Notes: generated by a model not told the origin, from the sequence alone. A stretch of 64,000 nt of DNA from Flaccisagitta enflata (GCA_965153355.1 OZ231126.1:112530001-112594000), one strand, 5' to 3'. Counted from the stretch's first letter, positions 21,381-36,594 are shown. Made by a program: numbers and translations.

Positions 21381-23657
21381 TTCAGCATCTTTCGCTCTGT
21401 CTCCGTTCATGTCACTTTCTCTACACATCTGTATGACCTCCCATTTATCATCGGGCATCTTACTACAGTCAACAGCAAAATGATCCTGGGATTTTAAATT
21501 AGTCCCGCAACAGGGACACAGTCGTCGACAGTGCCTGTAATAGTCAGCTTGTGTGAATTCATGCGTTATAGCGAGACAGGCACCACAGCCCCTTAAATCG
21601 CGGTCTCTCATTTTTCTTCTATACATCTCACAGATTGGGTCTGACTGGCCTGGTTCCGCTGCGGAGACTGACGCCGATCGTGGTCCTGCATTCTGCCGCT
21701 GCTGCTGCCCCGACGAAGACGCGTTGGACCATCCGGCGCCTCCTCCTCGGCCCCAATTCGATCCGGCGCTGTTTGACCTCGGAGCGGCGCCGCGTGACTG
21801 ATGATGGCCGCCTCTCGACGCCGACGACGCATATTTGGCCCAGTGACCACCTCCATTTCCTAATCCACCCGAACTGTTGCCGTACCGTGACCATCCTCCG
21901 CTCCAAGACGCGCCGCGCTGCTGCTGCGGTCCTCCGCGTGGCGCAGCGCCCCGCTGCGCTCCTCGTGACCTTCCTCGTGTAGTATTGCCGCGCTGTGGGC
22001 TGCTGTCGCTGTGGTGACCTGTCGTTGTAGAAATCGAAGAGACACTTTTGCTGTTACTGTCTGTTTCATTTGTGCCTTTTTTCTGTGCCTTCTTGCGCTC
22101 ATCTGGCCTAAATATTTTTTCAAGGCCCATGTTAGTCTCCACCAGTGCCGCGTGATTTGCTATGGCCTCCAAAGTGCGTGTACCTTCTTCATATACTCTG
22201 TTTGCCACGCAGTGAGCTAGGGTTCTATAATACAAACCCCCTATGAAATTCTCTATATAGTCAGATTCGCTTCTCCCAATTATGTAAATTAGGTCACTGT
22301 AGTCCGTATAGTAGTCAACAACGGATTCGTCCTCTTTCTGAACTCTAGTCTGTAGTGCGCCTAACGCAACAGCGTCCATTTGCGGAAATAATATGTGCTC
22401 GAAAACGCGCAAAAAGTTAAGGAAGCTAGTGTAGGTGCTCTCCACCCTGAACATCTTGTTGAGTGTTCTATAGTAGCATGCGGCTTTTTGGCGGAAAATA
22501 GCTAATAATGTGTAAAGATCCTCGCCGCTAAAGAACGATGAAATTTCATCGCAAAACCTTCTCCTTCTCTCCAAATATTTCAAGGGCCCGTCCTCTGCGC
22601 AAAATTCAGTTTTGACCAATTTCGTCCCCTTTATCACCTTATCCCCATCAGGGGTTCCACCGCAAACCGTTCCTCCGCGCTCATGGAGGAGAATGACCCC
22701 GGGAAAATCCTTGTATCCAGGCACTCTTGGCCTTAATGGGGTAACTGGGGGTGGGTTGCTTAAAATGCTCGATTGTCTCGTTGGCGGTGTTACTCCAGGA
22801 GTGTTACTTGCGTATCTGGTAGGGCTTTGCACATCATATACCGACTGACCTGTTGTTGCTGACTGACCGACAGACTGACCGTCTGAGTTTTGCAGACTGG
22901 GTGGGTAGAGGGCAAATGTCACCGTCTTCTTGGTCGGCGACCGATTTCCTGCGTCGTTTTGGTGTTGATGATCCTCCACATGGTGAGACGTGGCACCCTG
23001 TGTACCTGGGCTTGGGCTGGGGTATTGGGCAATAATCAATGCTGGGCCAATATTAGTACTGGTAGGCCATGTCAACTCGGCAGAGTGGTCCCAATGACCA
23101 CCGGTATCCTCTATATCACCGGGGTCATCGTCATCGTCATCCTCTGATGAGCTAGATTTGCTTTTTACATCAATGTTCAAATCGGCCATGAGTTCATCGG
23201 CCCTCTCAAACAACACTCTCATTTCAACTATCGATCCCCCTGTAGAGAACACTCTGAACGCATTATTCGTGCTTCTTATTAGCTGTTGGAGCACTTCTTT
23301 TGTTGCTGTCAATCGACCTATCTTTTGCTTTGCTGCTTCCATCTCTTCATTTTGATACTTCACTGTAGCTCTCAGCTGCTGAATTTCATCGTCATGTAGC
23401 TGTTTGCCCTTTGCGGCTTTAATCATCTCCACTAAGTGGTTACGTTGGCCAAGAAGCCATCTTGTGAATTCTTCTACTCCTTTTTTCTGTTTTGACTTAC
23501 AACCTTTGACTGACCTGTTTCTGTGTTCACTTGCTGGATACCAACATTTACCGCATACTTGTTCAGCGGCGACTCCAGGCTTCAATTCAGTCAATTTTTG
23601 TGATAATTCAGCCACCTCGGCCATTAATTCATCAGTAGAAACGGTAATCGTCGTCAT
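21378..23657 (-). CDS. gag: E2 Gag polyprotein
   Basis: I chose ATG 23657 because the frame upstream has only a TTG. The N-terminus has an unusual CGKCWYP...H...C cluster that may bind zinc, then a coiled-coil-like stretch, a disordered Pro/Ser region and a capsid-like domain beginning with TVCGGTPDG. The C-terminal third is Gly/Arg/Ser-rich, and a Cys/His module (CGACLAITHEF, then CRRLCPCC, H, C) forms the nucleocapsid. About 759 residues, long for a Ty3/Gypsy Gag. The stop is UGA followed by CAAUUA. Confidence 0.9.
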   Translation of the reverse strand: MTTITVSTDELMAEVAELSQKLTELKPGVAAEQVCGKCWYPASEHRNRSVKGCKSKQKKGVEEFTRWLLGQRNHLVEMIKAAKGKQLHDDEIQQLRATVKYQNEEMEAAKQKIGRLTATKEVLQQLIRSTNNAFRVFSTGGSIVEMRVLFERADELMADLNIDVKSKSSSSEDDDDDDPGDIEDTGGHWDHSAELTWPTSTNIGPALIIAQYPSPSPGTQGATSHHVEDHQHQNDAGNRSPTKKTVTFALYPPSLQNSDGQSVGQSATTGQSVYDVQSPTRYASNTPGVTPPTRQSSILSNPPPVTPLRPRVPGYKDFPGVILLHERGGTVCGGTPDGDKVIKGTKLVKTEFCAEDGPLKYLERRRRFCDEISSFFSGEDLYTLLAIFRQKAACYYRTLNKMFRVESTYTSFLNFLRVFEHILFPQMDAVALGALQTRVQKEDESVVDYYTDYSDLIYIIGRSESDYIENFIGGLYYRTLAHCVANRVYEEGTRTLEAIANHAALVETNMGLEKIFRPDERKKAQKKGTNETDSNSKSVSSISTTTGHHSDSSPQRGNTTRGRSRGAQRGAAPRGGPQQQRGASWSGGWSRYGNSSGGLGNGGGHWAKYASSASRGGHHQSRGAAPRSNSAGSNWGRGGGAGWSNASSSGQQQRQNAGPRSASVSAAEPGQSDPICEMYRRKMRDRDLRGCGACLAITHEFTQADYYRHCRRLCPCCGTNLKSQDHFAVDCSKMPDDKWEVIQMCRESDMNGDRAKDAE

Positions 23658-23738
23658 CCTTCTTTTTGTAATAACAATCAGAGGATCCAAATGTCCAACA
23701 TCCAGGCGGCAAATGGTACCTTCGATGATTGTTAATGG

Positions 23739-23739
<1 letters not shown>

Positions 23740-23825
<86 letters not shown>
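23740..23825. repeat. (GTT)n microsatellite in the E2 5' leader
   Basis: About 28 GTT units lie between the 5' LTR and gag. It reads as (AAC)n on the element's coding strand. A similar but longer tract interrupts the Penelope-like element near 62100. Confidence 0.95.
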
Positions 23826-23827
<2 letters not shown>

Positions 23828-24021
23828 GCTTGTTTTGTTTGTTTTTTGTTTCTGTTTGTTGTTCTGTTTTTGTTCTTCGCTCGTCGGCGTTTGTTTTGTT
23901 TTCGTTTTGTTTTCGTTTCGTTTTGTTTTGTTTTGTTTTCCGTAACGTTGCTCTTTTTTCAACGTCGGAGATTGGTAGTCGTGTTGTTGCCGATAAAGGC
24001 TAGGAGACGTCGGTGGGAATT

Positions 24022-24039
24022 CCTAAGCGCGGTCCACCA
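24022..24039 (-). other. E2 primer-binding site
   Basis: Minus strand directly inside the 5' LTR reads TGGTGGACCGCGCTTAGG. TGG complements the CCA tail of a tRNA, and the position against the LTR is correct. The tRNA species was not identified. Confidence 0.7.
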
Positions 24040-24418
24040 GGTATGGAATGGTCCGCTTGGACCAATCCAATACTGAAATAAAAAGATCAATTCTTCAGAT
24101 TCTTGACTTTATTCTCGGATCTCAATAATAAAGGCTACAGTAAATAAGGGCGAAATGCGATAGAATGAGGTCTCACTGTATTGACGCTTACCTGAAATAA
24201 AAAGATCAATTCTTCAGATTCTTGACTTTATTCTCGGATCTGAAGAATTGGGCTGGGCTTGGTATTTATAATGCCAGCAGATCTTGAATGTGGTTGCATA
24301 GAATGGTTGTGGGTATGAAACTAAAATAGCGGACCCGTAGAGAAATGATAAATGAATACGTAAGAAATATCTGAGGTTAGAGGGGTGGATAGGGGCTGAA
24401 TAAGGCGGGTGCCTAACC
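24040..24418 (-). repeat. E2 5' LTR
   Basis: 379-bp copy of the LTR at 12250-12628. It lies at the upstream end of the minus-strand element and would contain the promoter. Termini are GGT...ACC. It is followed by the GGAA target duplication at 24419-24422. Confidence 0.9.
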
Positions 24419-24852
24419 GGAATTCCTACTATTCATAGAAATTCTGTCTCATGATTAAGAAGGGTATCGAAGACCAAATGTTTTGCTTTGATTCTTGTCA
24501 TGGATTGTATACATTGCCTTAGAGTGATAAAAAATTTTTACTATGATTTGGAACTATGGTGACGTATTTGTGATGTATATATGAACTTTTTTTGGAAATA
24601 GGGAGAAAAATTGTCAAAATGGAAGTGCTTTCAAAGTATAGCAAAATAATAACAAGCCCTCAGACTCAGGCAATATCGATTCCGGATTCTGTGCTATGTT
24701 ATCAAGAATCCATACCTGTTGAATTTGAACTTTCGACCCCGGCGACCGACAGTACTAAAATACTCCACTTTAGCCTCAATCCGATTATGGAAAGTGACCT
24801 CATTTTGAATGAAACATGCCTTGAGACTCACTGGCAACTAAAACATGTTGAC

Positions 24853-25191
24853 TAGCCCACTAAGAAAACACACTTTTTCATAGAAAAGTTCTCTATCGAA
24901 GAGATATGACTCAAAATCATAAAACTAGATGGTCCATGACAAAAATTTGGTCATGGGTCTTCTATAAAGTGTGCCCGCCACATACCCCATTTCCCATTAT
25001 AAAAAATAAGAGGCTCTGCAGACCAAAATCCTACTGTACATTTCCTATGGGATATGGGGGTGGTGGCGGGCACACTTTAGAGGAGCCACAAGGTCAAATT
25101 TTTGTGTTGGACCATCTATATACATGATTTTGAGCCAGATTCCTTGGATAGAGAGCCTCGCCATGAAAAAGCGTTTTTTTATAGTGGGCTA
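24853..25191. mobile_element. MITE, 339 bp, with 8-bp target duplication
   Basis: Termini TAGCCCACTA...TAGTGGGCTA extend to imperfect ~30-bp inverted repeats. ATGTTGAC occurs on both sides (24845-24852 and 25192-25199). Most of the interior is also palindromic (GTGTGCCCGCCA...TGGCGGGCACAC). An 8-bp duplication suggests hAT or P-type transposase mobilisation. It splits exon 1 of the capsid gene. Confidence 0.9.
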
Positions 25192-25423
25192 ATGTTGACT
25201 CATCCCCTATTTTGAGTAGTGAGCAACCCTCGATTTTGAATTATATAGGCCTTTGTGCATACAGTCGCTGTGAACTGAAGATAGCTGGTGAGAGCTTTTT
25301 GCCTACCATACCCCATTGTAGATATTCGGCCATACAGAAGCTCACATTTGGTATGACTCCGCAGGAAAAGGAAACAAAGTGTTTTCAGTTTGGGTGAGTG
25401 ATGGTAACAACTTATTTGATCGC

Positions 25424-25635
25424 AAAAATGGATTTACGATGCAGTTTGCGGTTAATTTGATATGTCACACTATATATGTTGGATGAAAATGTTATATTAT
25501 CAATATTTTAATAATATATTTATTATTTAGTAATATAATTGTTTATAGCGATGAATTACAACATTTCTGATGGCAGAAATGGAATTATAATGCAGGTTGC
25601 GGTTAATTTGATATGTCACACTATATATGTATGAA
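25424..25635 (+). repeat. Direct repeat within capsid intron 1
   Basis: A ~55-bp segment containing GCGGTTAATTTGATATGTCA occurs at 25448 and again at 25600, both followed by CACTATATATGT. It is a local duplication in an AT-rich intron. Confidence 0.8.
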
Positions 25636-26082
25636 GAAATTTACATATTAATAATATGTTACTAATATATTACTACTTTAGTTACCGAGCGGATGGCGAG
25701 GCTCAAAGGTCATTTTTTTCAGCTCATTTAGATCCTGACTATTCATGCAAATGCGCTAAATGTGGATGTGTGCAATATCAGATGCCAGCTAGTCACGGTA
25801 GGTTGTTGAACCAATAAATAATATGCCTAATTAAGTTACCCATGAAATGACCTATTGTTATATAGATGATACTATTGTATTGGAAATTAGGCACGTCAAA
25901 TACCTTTCCCATGACCAAAACGGATATGGCAAAGTTGAATGAGGAAACATTGGATGCAATCAAGGAACGCTTTGCAAATATAGGTATGAAGATATGAATT
26001 TTTGGTTTATGTAGTTAATTATCCCAATTAGTAACTGATAATTAATACTATTAATTACAGCTTCCTTCAACGCCAGTCTTTA

Positions 26083-26659
26083 ACAGGGTGTCCAATAAAT
26101 TTGGTAAAATTTTTGAGAGAACATCCTAAAACTATTTCTAACTGATCATTTTCATTGAAAAAAGGGTCAAACATGGAGGTTTGTTATTTGTGAATACTCA
26201 TCATCCCAAGGGCAGCAAGAATCCATATAAATGAGATCTGTACTAGGCGGAAAAGGTTCATTTGTAGATGTTTTGAAAAAGACAGTGTCCTTGGGACCAT
26301 TTTAGCGGATTTTTCTCAATGCCCTAACTCAATTTTGAGTCTAAAAGGCTCTCCTGCTTCAATGATGCCACTGCCCCTACTTGTTCACCTCACGGGGATA
26401 CCAAGTTTGATGTCATGATCAGTTTTGTTGATGCTATCCCCTGCCATATCTTTTTGGTAAAAATCCTGTGAAATTCAAAAGTGATTCTCTGGCATAACTC
26501 TTTCCTATCCCAATCAGGGAAGTCCACATGAAAAACTGAGCATTCTAACATCTAATAGAACTAATTGGGAGGGTACATACAAAATTTCAGCCTACTAGAC
26601 CATCTAGAAGTGTGGATTATCTGCAATTATGATTTTACCAAATTTATTGGACACCCTGT
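26083..26659. mobile_element. Tc1/mariner-type MITE, 577 bp, TA target
   Basis: ACAGGGTGTCCAATAAATTT begins the element, and its reverse complement ends it, with inverted repeats of about 28 bp and TA on both sides (26081-26082 and 26660-26661). No transposase ORF is inside. It lies in the short fourth capsid exon. Confidence 0.9.
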
Positions 26660-27641
26660 TATATGAGAGTCCTTTGGTTGAGAAGCTCATTGAAAAATCC
26701 GATCGTAACTCAGACGCCTTTAGGATTACTCAATGGGTTTTTTAGTCTTCCCATGCTATATCCTCAAAGACAACAAACAAGTCTAACTATTACGTTAGCT
26801 GACCCACGAACTTACATGGTGGTTAAAGATAGAGCCAATGGCATTCAGTATAAATTGGTGCCTATTACTTCCAAATTACGCTGCAAATATGCTATCTTGT
26901 TACCCTCATTGCGAGAGAAGTGGTAAGTAACTGTTTTTATGAGTGAGTGAGCCAGTTAGTGAGCCAGTGAACGAGCGAGCGAGAGGGCGAGCGAGCGAGT
27001 GAGCGAGCGAGGGCATGAAGTGGGTGTGTAAGATTTACAGAGGGAGCAAATGACTATATGTTATCTATATACATAGGATGGCAAGCGTCGAAAGGCTTCA
27101 TTTACGACGCTCTCTTCAGTTGCCCAAAACAAATCATAGCACGTTGCTCAAAACGATGCAAGAAATCCGGTTAACCAACGTCCTTCAATTTGGTGTGCTA
27201 CCAGCTTGGATATGTATACATTTCAATGAACCGAAGCACATTTACGGTTCCTATTTGAAGCCATTTTACGTTTCATCCCCATTTGACGTTAAATACATTA
27301 AAGTGTATGTCAGTGGTAAGCCACACTTTATGAATCAAGAAATGAGTGACCTCAACATCACATCCAACTCACCAGATCTCTTCTACTTCTATAACTTGAT
27401 GTGCCAATTTTACGGTCCAAACGCACATTACGAGAGCCTTTCTTCTTTTTATAAAGACTCCTTTGTGTTTATGATTCCAATGTCGCGTTCACCATTGCCA
27501 AAAGGCTACTATGGGACCGACACAGATCTAAGAGAAAGGAATATTCAATTTGGTGAAGCTGGTTCCATTGAAGTGGAAGTCGGGTTCCATGGATAGGCTA
27601 CAGAGGACCGTGCTATATTTGTAACTGGATGGTTTGACGTT

Positions 27642-28371
<730 letters not shown>

Positions 28372-28554
28372 TGAATTATGGAAGGGTGAAATTCACATAG
28401 GGTAGGGTGTGGTGGGGTGGGTTGGGTTGTGGACTTATTTGAACATTACGCATGATTTACTGTTGATATATGTAAAAAGATACTTGGCTACAAGTTTTTG
28501 CATGCAATTTGTTTTTTTAGAAAGCAGATATAATAAGCATTAAAAAGAAACATC

Positions 28555-28755
28555 ATGGCAAAAAGGAGAAAAACACGTAGAAAGAGGTCAACCCGTGACT
28601 CTATGGGGCGATTTAGGGCCGGATCATTGCATTTTACTCGTTTGAGGCGTGTTAAAAGGAAAATTGGTCGCAAAAGAAGGAAAAGACGAGGGCGAAGAAG
28701 AAGGAAGAAGAGGTCTGGAAAAAATAGAGTGCTTGAGTTTTATGGGTGCCACTGA
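28555..28755 (+). CDS. Adenovirus pX/core-like basic protein
   Basis: ATG 28555 in good context (catcATGG), 66 residues, intact. About 45% Arg/Lys in dense clusters (KRRKTRRKRSTR at the start, GRKRRKRRGRRRRKK near the end) with a central GRFRAGSLHFTRL. Adenoviruses and adintoviruses encode such short basic proteins that condense genomic DNA in the virion. A TTTTTTTAG acceptor-like site lies ~35 bp upstream. Gene order (capsid, then basic core protein) fits. It could also be an unrelated basic peptide. Confidence 0.6.
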   Translation: MAKRRKTRRKRSTRDSMGRFRAGSLHFTRLRRVKRKIGRKRRKRRGRRRRKKRSGKNRVLEFYGCH

Positions 28756-28915
28756 CAAAGTGAAAACTATGATTACGTATTGATGAATATTGCAGGCGAA
28801 TCTTCGGTGACACCAATTACTTAACAGTGGTTTAATGAGTGGATGACTGCCTACACTCCTTTGACAAGCGGTTTATGTGATGGCAGACGGACTTTGAATC
28901 TTCAGTGACACATTT

Positions 28916-33097
<4,182 letters not shown>

Positions 33098-33598
33098 TTT
33101 GAATTTTTTTTTTTCATGGAAATGAGTGTTTTTTTTTTTAAATTTTCTGATGACGCATTTTACGAGAAGTGTTTCTTAAATTGTCCTTTTTTTTTTTTTT
33201 TTTTTGAGAGACATGGTGACGGTGGAATATGAAGTGTTTTAAAGAGAATGAGGCAATGAGGCCAAAGTGTCCTCAGTAAACGGTTTTTTCTTCCTGATAA
33301 TGGGATAATAGATAGTTTGTTTAGTAAAGTAATTGAGATAACTGATTGCCGCCAATATTCACACTGGGTCAACCATACACAGGGTGTGTTTGGTAAAAGG
33401 AAATCAGGAAGAATTATCAAATTTAGAATTTGAAGAACAACGTTTAAAAGAATGAATGTTTATATAGGCAACGGGACAAAAAGGTAAAAAATGTGTGTTA
33501 TGATAAAGGGGTTAATGAACCTTTTTGTCACATGGCCTTTCTAATCACCAAATCCCAAGAATAATAAATGGCAAAAAGCAAATGTGGTGGATTAAATC

Positions 33599-34042
33599 TC
33601 ATCCATTTCTATTAAATGGAGCAAGTTTTTTTTTTCTAAGCTGGTCAATGAGCTTAGAATAACGATTCAAACAACCGAAAGCAACGACCTTTTCATCCAA
33701 TCTTTTTGATTGAATAGATTCCATCCTTCTGTTCAAATGACCTAAAGCGTCTCTTGCTCCATCTTCAAGAGCCAATGCAAGGTTCATTTTCTGTAAGAGT
33801 GAATCTCTTTCTTCCCGCAATGATTGGATCTCAAGAAGAAGATCCTCATTTTTGCCTTGTAAGGACTTCAGAGACCCCTTCACTTCATCTAATTTCAGTT
33901 TTAAGTGGTTGATTTTCAAATTGAGTGATAACCTTTTTGCCGTTTTGGTTGTCAGTGATTTACGCACATTGTTGCCGCTGGCTTGATCCATGTTTGAGGT
34001 TAAGGGGATATAATCGGCATTAAAGTCCATCATATGAGACAT
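33599..34042 (-). CDS. Coiled-coil protein
   Basis: ATG at ~34042 (MSHMMDFNADY), about 147 residues. Heptad-rich helices cover most of it (LKLKLDEVKGSLKSLQ and LLLEIQSLREERDSLL). It is divergently spaced ~500 bp upstream of the polymerase and on the same strand. No stop or shift is visible. I do not recognise a family. A structural or scaffolding role is possible. Confidence 0.45.
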   Translation of the reverse strand: MSHMMDFNADYIPLTSNMDQASGNNVRKSLTTKTAKRLSLNLKINHLKLKLDEVKGSLKSLQGKNEDLLLEIQSLREERDSLLQKMNLALALEDGARDALGHLNRRMESIQSKRLDEKVVAFGCLNRYSKLIDQLRKKKLAPFNRNG

Positions 34043-34145
34043 TTTTCTTTGTGATACATTAAGAAAAATAATTACGGAAGAATAGTTACGGAAGAAGGCC
34101 TGATACATGGCTATTTTAGTCGCTTTTTGATGGGCAAAGAATATA

Positions 34146-34322
34146 CAGTTGAACCCCGCTCTAACGGATTTCAGGGGACCAACAGTTTTCTTCTGTTATA
34201 GGTGGACTTCTGTTATTGCCAACAAAGGAAATAAAAGAAATCAATTTGAAGGGACCATGAATTTGTGTCTGTTATAGGCGGAATTCCGTTGGTGGCGGGT
34301 CCGTTAGAGCGGGGTTCAACTG
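34146..34322. mobile_element. Pogo/Tigger-like MITE, 177 bp, TA target
   Basis: Termini CAGTTGAACCCCGCTCTAAC and the inverse, TA on both sides (34144-34145, 34323-34324). Interior carries two copies of TTCTGTTATAGG-like sequence. It inserted in a (GGAC)n-associated repeat. Confidence 0.9.
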
Positions 34323-34329
34323 TATGAAG

Positions 34330-34790
34330 AAACTTGCTTGATGGACGGACAGACGGAAGGACGAACAGAAGGATGGACGGATGGATGGATGGTTGGATGG
34401 ACAGTAGGAAGGACGGACGGATGGACAGTAGGAAGGAAGGACGGACGGATTGACGGACGAATGGATGGACAAATGGATGGACGGAAGGACGGACGGACGG
34501 CTGGATGGACGAAAGGATGGACGGATGGATGGACGGAAGGACGGACAGAAGGATAGACGGACGGAAGAACGAATAAACGGATGGATGGACGGATGGATGG
34601 ATGGTTGAATGGATGGACAGACAGACGGACGGACGGAATAACGGAGAGAAGGATGGATGGACGGATGAATGAATGGAAGGAAGGACGGATGGATGGATGG
34701 ATAGACGGACGAATGCACTTAAAAATAGATGGAATAAGCGAATGATGGACGCATATAGTTAGGTGTAGAGTCGTGTGATAAGCGACTAAA
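34330..34790. repeat. (GGAC/GGAT)n tetranucleotide repeat with conserved right flank
   Basis: Degenerate GGAC, GGAT and GGAA units, closed by 'gtgtagagtcgtgtgataagcgacta'-type sequence. The same flank recurs near 27960 and 36055 and, inverted, near 57530. Confidence 0.85.
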
Positions 34791-34877
34791 ATAAGATATA
34801 CATAAATGATTTTGATCAGCAACCAAGAAAGAAATCAATAACAACTAATGAACATAATTTCCAGAGCCATAATTGTT

Positions 34878-35160
34878 TTAATTATCATCACTATCTGATT
34901 CTGAAGAGGATGATAAATGACGTGGCTGTTGATTGCTCATTGAAAAATCGTATTTCACAAAAAAGTCATCTTTTTCCTCGTCATATGCATCGATTTCAAA
35001 AATAGAATAAGATAGAAATAAATGTTTCGCGTACAAGGCCAGAATAATTTCCGGACCAATTTTACATGGTGGAGGCCTCATAAATAAACCATCCGAGGGT
35101 AAAGGCATTCCAATATTGATAATGGGCACCCTCAATTCCAAAACGTAGGCCCTTGTATGA
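34878..35160 (-). CDS. Unrecognised exon or small gene with acidic tail
   Basis: The open frame starts after a CATACAAG acceptor-like site near 35163 and has no strong ATG (only internal Met). It reads as a compact hydrophobic region (VPIINIGMPLPSDG, then PEIILALYAKHLFL) with an acidic Ser/Asp tail ending DSDDN. It looks like real coding sequence by composition. Upstream exon not found. Confidence 0.35.
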
Positions 35161-35534
35161 AAAAAGAAAGCATAAGAATAAACACTTTTTTTAGTAGTTT
35201 GCTAAGCGAATATATACCCCACTATGTTGGTCCGTCGGTCAGTCGGTTTGTTGTTTGGTTTGTCCATTTGTCTCCTAAGAAAATAAATGTAGAGTTCCAA
35301 TAAAGACAAACGAACCTATTCAGGAGAGCCAATTTGTCAACCAAATTGTCACAGAGGTCAATGATGCGAATATTACTGGTGGCAACAAAACCAAGTTGTG
35401 AATTTAAGAGTACGGGATTCTTTGACTTGATATTGACCTATAATTTTGATATTTTGAGATAGGGAAGGTTATAACAATGTCTTTAAAATTTAATTACCCT
35501 AAAAACACCTTCATGGTTGAATATATAGACATAT

Positions 35535-36075
35535 GATTGGAGTTACCGACTTACGGTCTGAAGGAAAGACAGATGGACGGACCGACCGACCGACGGACGG
35601 ACGGAAGGACAGAAATTTAAACCATATTTTACCGTTTGCTCTTCATTTCCCCATAGCTTCAATATTTTTGAACGATTGAAACCGCGATCAAATTCACTTA
35701 AAAATTGAAAAAAAAATGAAATGAAATAAGAATAATGAAAAGCATAACTACAAGGAGGACGAGTAAATAAGCGAATTAAGCGGTGCGAGAGAACTAAGTT
35801 AGAGCAAAAAAAAAACAAGGCCGGATACACGGCTACCGAAGTCGCGTGCGGGTGGGCAGGGGCCATATTTGAGGTCACCAGATCATTTGGGCAGGAGCAG
35901 TAAGGTCAAACAAAAAAGGTCATAAAAAAGATAAAGTGTGACCGACCGACCAACCGACCAACCGACCGACCAACCGACCAACCGACCAACCGACCAACCG
36001 ACCAACCAACCAACCGACCAACCGACCGACCGACCGACCGACGGACAAAGCGGGTAGTAGAGTCGCGAGCACGCG
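35535..36075. repeat. (GGAC)n-associated interspersed repeat
   Basis: Contains 'aacaaggccggatacacggc', 'gtcgcgtgcgggtgggcagg', a long GACCGACCAACC tract (35940-36045) and 'agagtcgcgagcacgcgact'. The blocks occur in the same order at 27825-27980. Confidence 0.8.
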
Positions 36076-36076
36076 A

Positions 36077-36340
36077 CTAAAAACTCAGTTTTACATAAAG
36101 AGTGAATTTGGCATTTTTATTTATGGAATACTTATCTTGGGTAACCAAATTAAAAGGACCAATAATTGAACTGAGTGAAAATTGAGAACTTGCTTCAGTT
36201 ATAGATGTAGAACACATACATCCAGAAATAAGGTTCATAAGACCTAGATTTGGAAAACATAAAAAATCATGACATAAAGCAGTGGTTATGCTACTAACGA
36301 AGGCGGGCAGGGGTACTGTCAAAGGTTGGGTTTATCTTTA
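36077..36340 (-). CDS. Unrecognised exon-like ORF
   Basis: Open after a TTTTTAAAG acceptor-like site; no ATG at the start. Hydrophobic/Cys-containing ([20 protein letters not shown]). Its 3' end runs into the repeat at 36050. Could be an exon of a cluster gene or chance. Confidence 0.25.
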
Positions 36341-36594
36341 AAAAGAGAAATAAAAAAAAATTAAACCTGTTTTGAAAGTGTCCAATTGGCCTGAGAGATA
36401 TAAACAATTTTTTTTTTCATCGGAGTGTTTGGGACATTTGAGCTGGAAATATCGTCCTCACCATCACAGACCAATTTCTTAGTGTCCATGAAGAAATATA
36501 ATAATTTCAGGAGCCACTTTGTAGGTATGCCGTTTTTGTAAAAAAATTCCTTTAAGATGATAAAAAAATAATTGTCATATGCGGGGATAAAGTA

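Larger units (their letters stand above)
12250..24418 (-). mobile_element. E2: nearly intact 12.2-kb Ty3/Gypsy-like LTR retrotransposon
   Basis: Two 379-bp direct repeats bound the element (12250-12628 and 24040-24418). A candidate PBS abuts the right LTR, a G-rich polypurine tract abuts the left LTR and a 4-bp target duplication flanks the whole. Minus-strand coding order is gag, protease, pol (RT, RNase H, integrase), all in one frame with two UGA codons. Between pol and the 3' LTR lie 2.7 kb with plus-strand ORFs. I counted two differences between the LTRs, so insertion is recent. It interrupts a Polinton gene. Confidence 0.95.
11297..24438 (+). pseudogene. Repeat protein with H1-like C-terminal domain, split by E2
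   Basis: The start is ATG 11297 or 11303 (NFYNQSYFGNN). A shift near 11358 leads into an Ala/Glu/Lys region, then about nine copies of a 36-42 bp repeat (11548-11880) encoding variants of NAMEQGNLARAD. A further shift near 11890 leads to 11879-12249, where a helical segment is followed by MLGSMKSAIQDLASKNYG and NQMRKYVADN, which looks like the winged-helix core of linker histones. The retrotransposon E2 sits at 12250-24418, and past it the frame closes at TAG 24436-24438. Only 11297-12249 and 24419-24438 belong to this gene. Confidence 0.5.
24619..27596 (+). pseudogene. Polinton major capsid protein (double jelly-roll), five exons, two transposon insertions
   Basis: ATG 24619 (caaaATGG). Coding parts are 24619-24852, 25200-25393, 25682-25797, 25891-25983, 26061-26082, 26662-26922 and 27077-27596. 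Introns at 25394, 25798, 25984 and 26923 have GT...AG ends, and phases match across every junction I checked. The two other gaps are MITEs with target duplications, not introns. N-terminal strands, a LCAYSRCELKIAG block after the first MITE and a C-terminal YGPNAHYES...SFVFMIPMSRS region followed by EAGSIEVEVGF fit the hexon-like capsid fold. The first insertion brings an immediate stop, so this copy is inactive. The protein would form the capsid shell. Confidence 0.7.

Noticed and set aside
372-24418. E1 and E2 as two ends of one large element
   Set aside because: E2 has its own LTRs, PBS, PPT and target duplication. E1 is a separate diverged copy.
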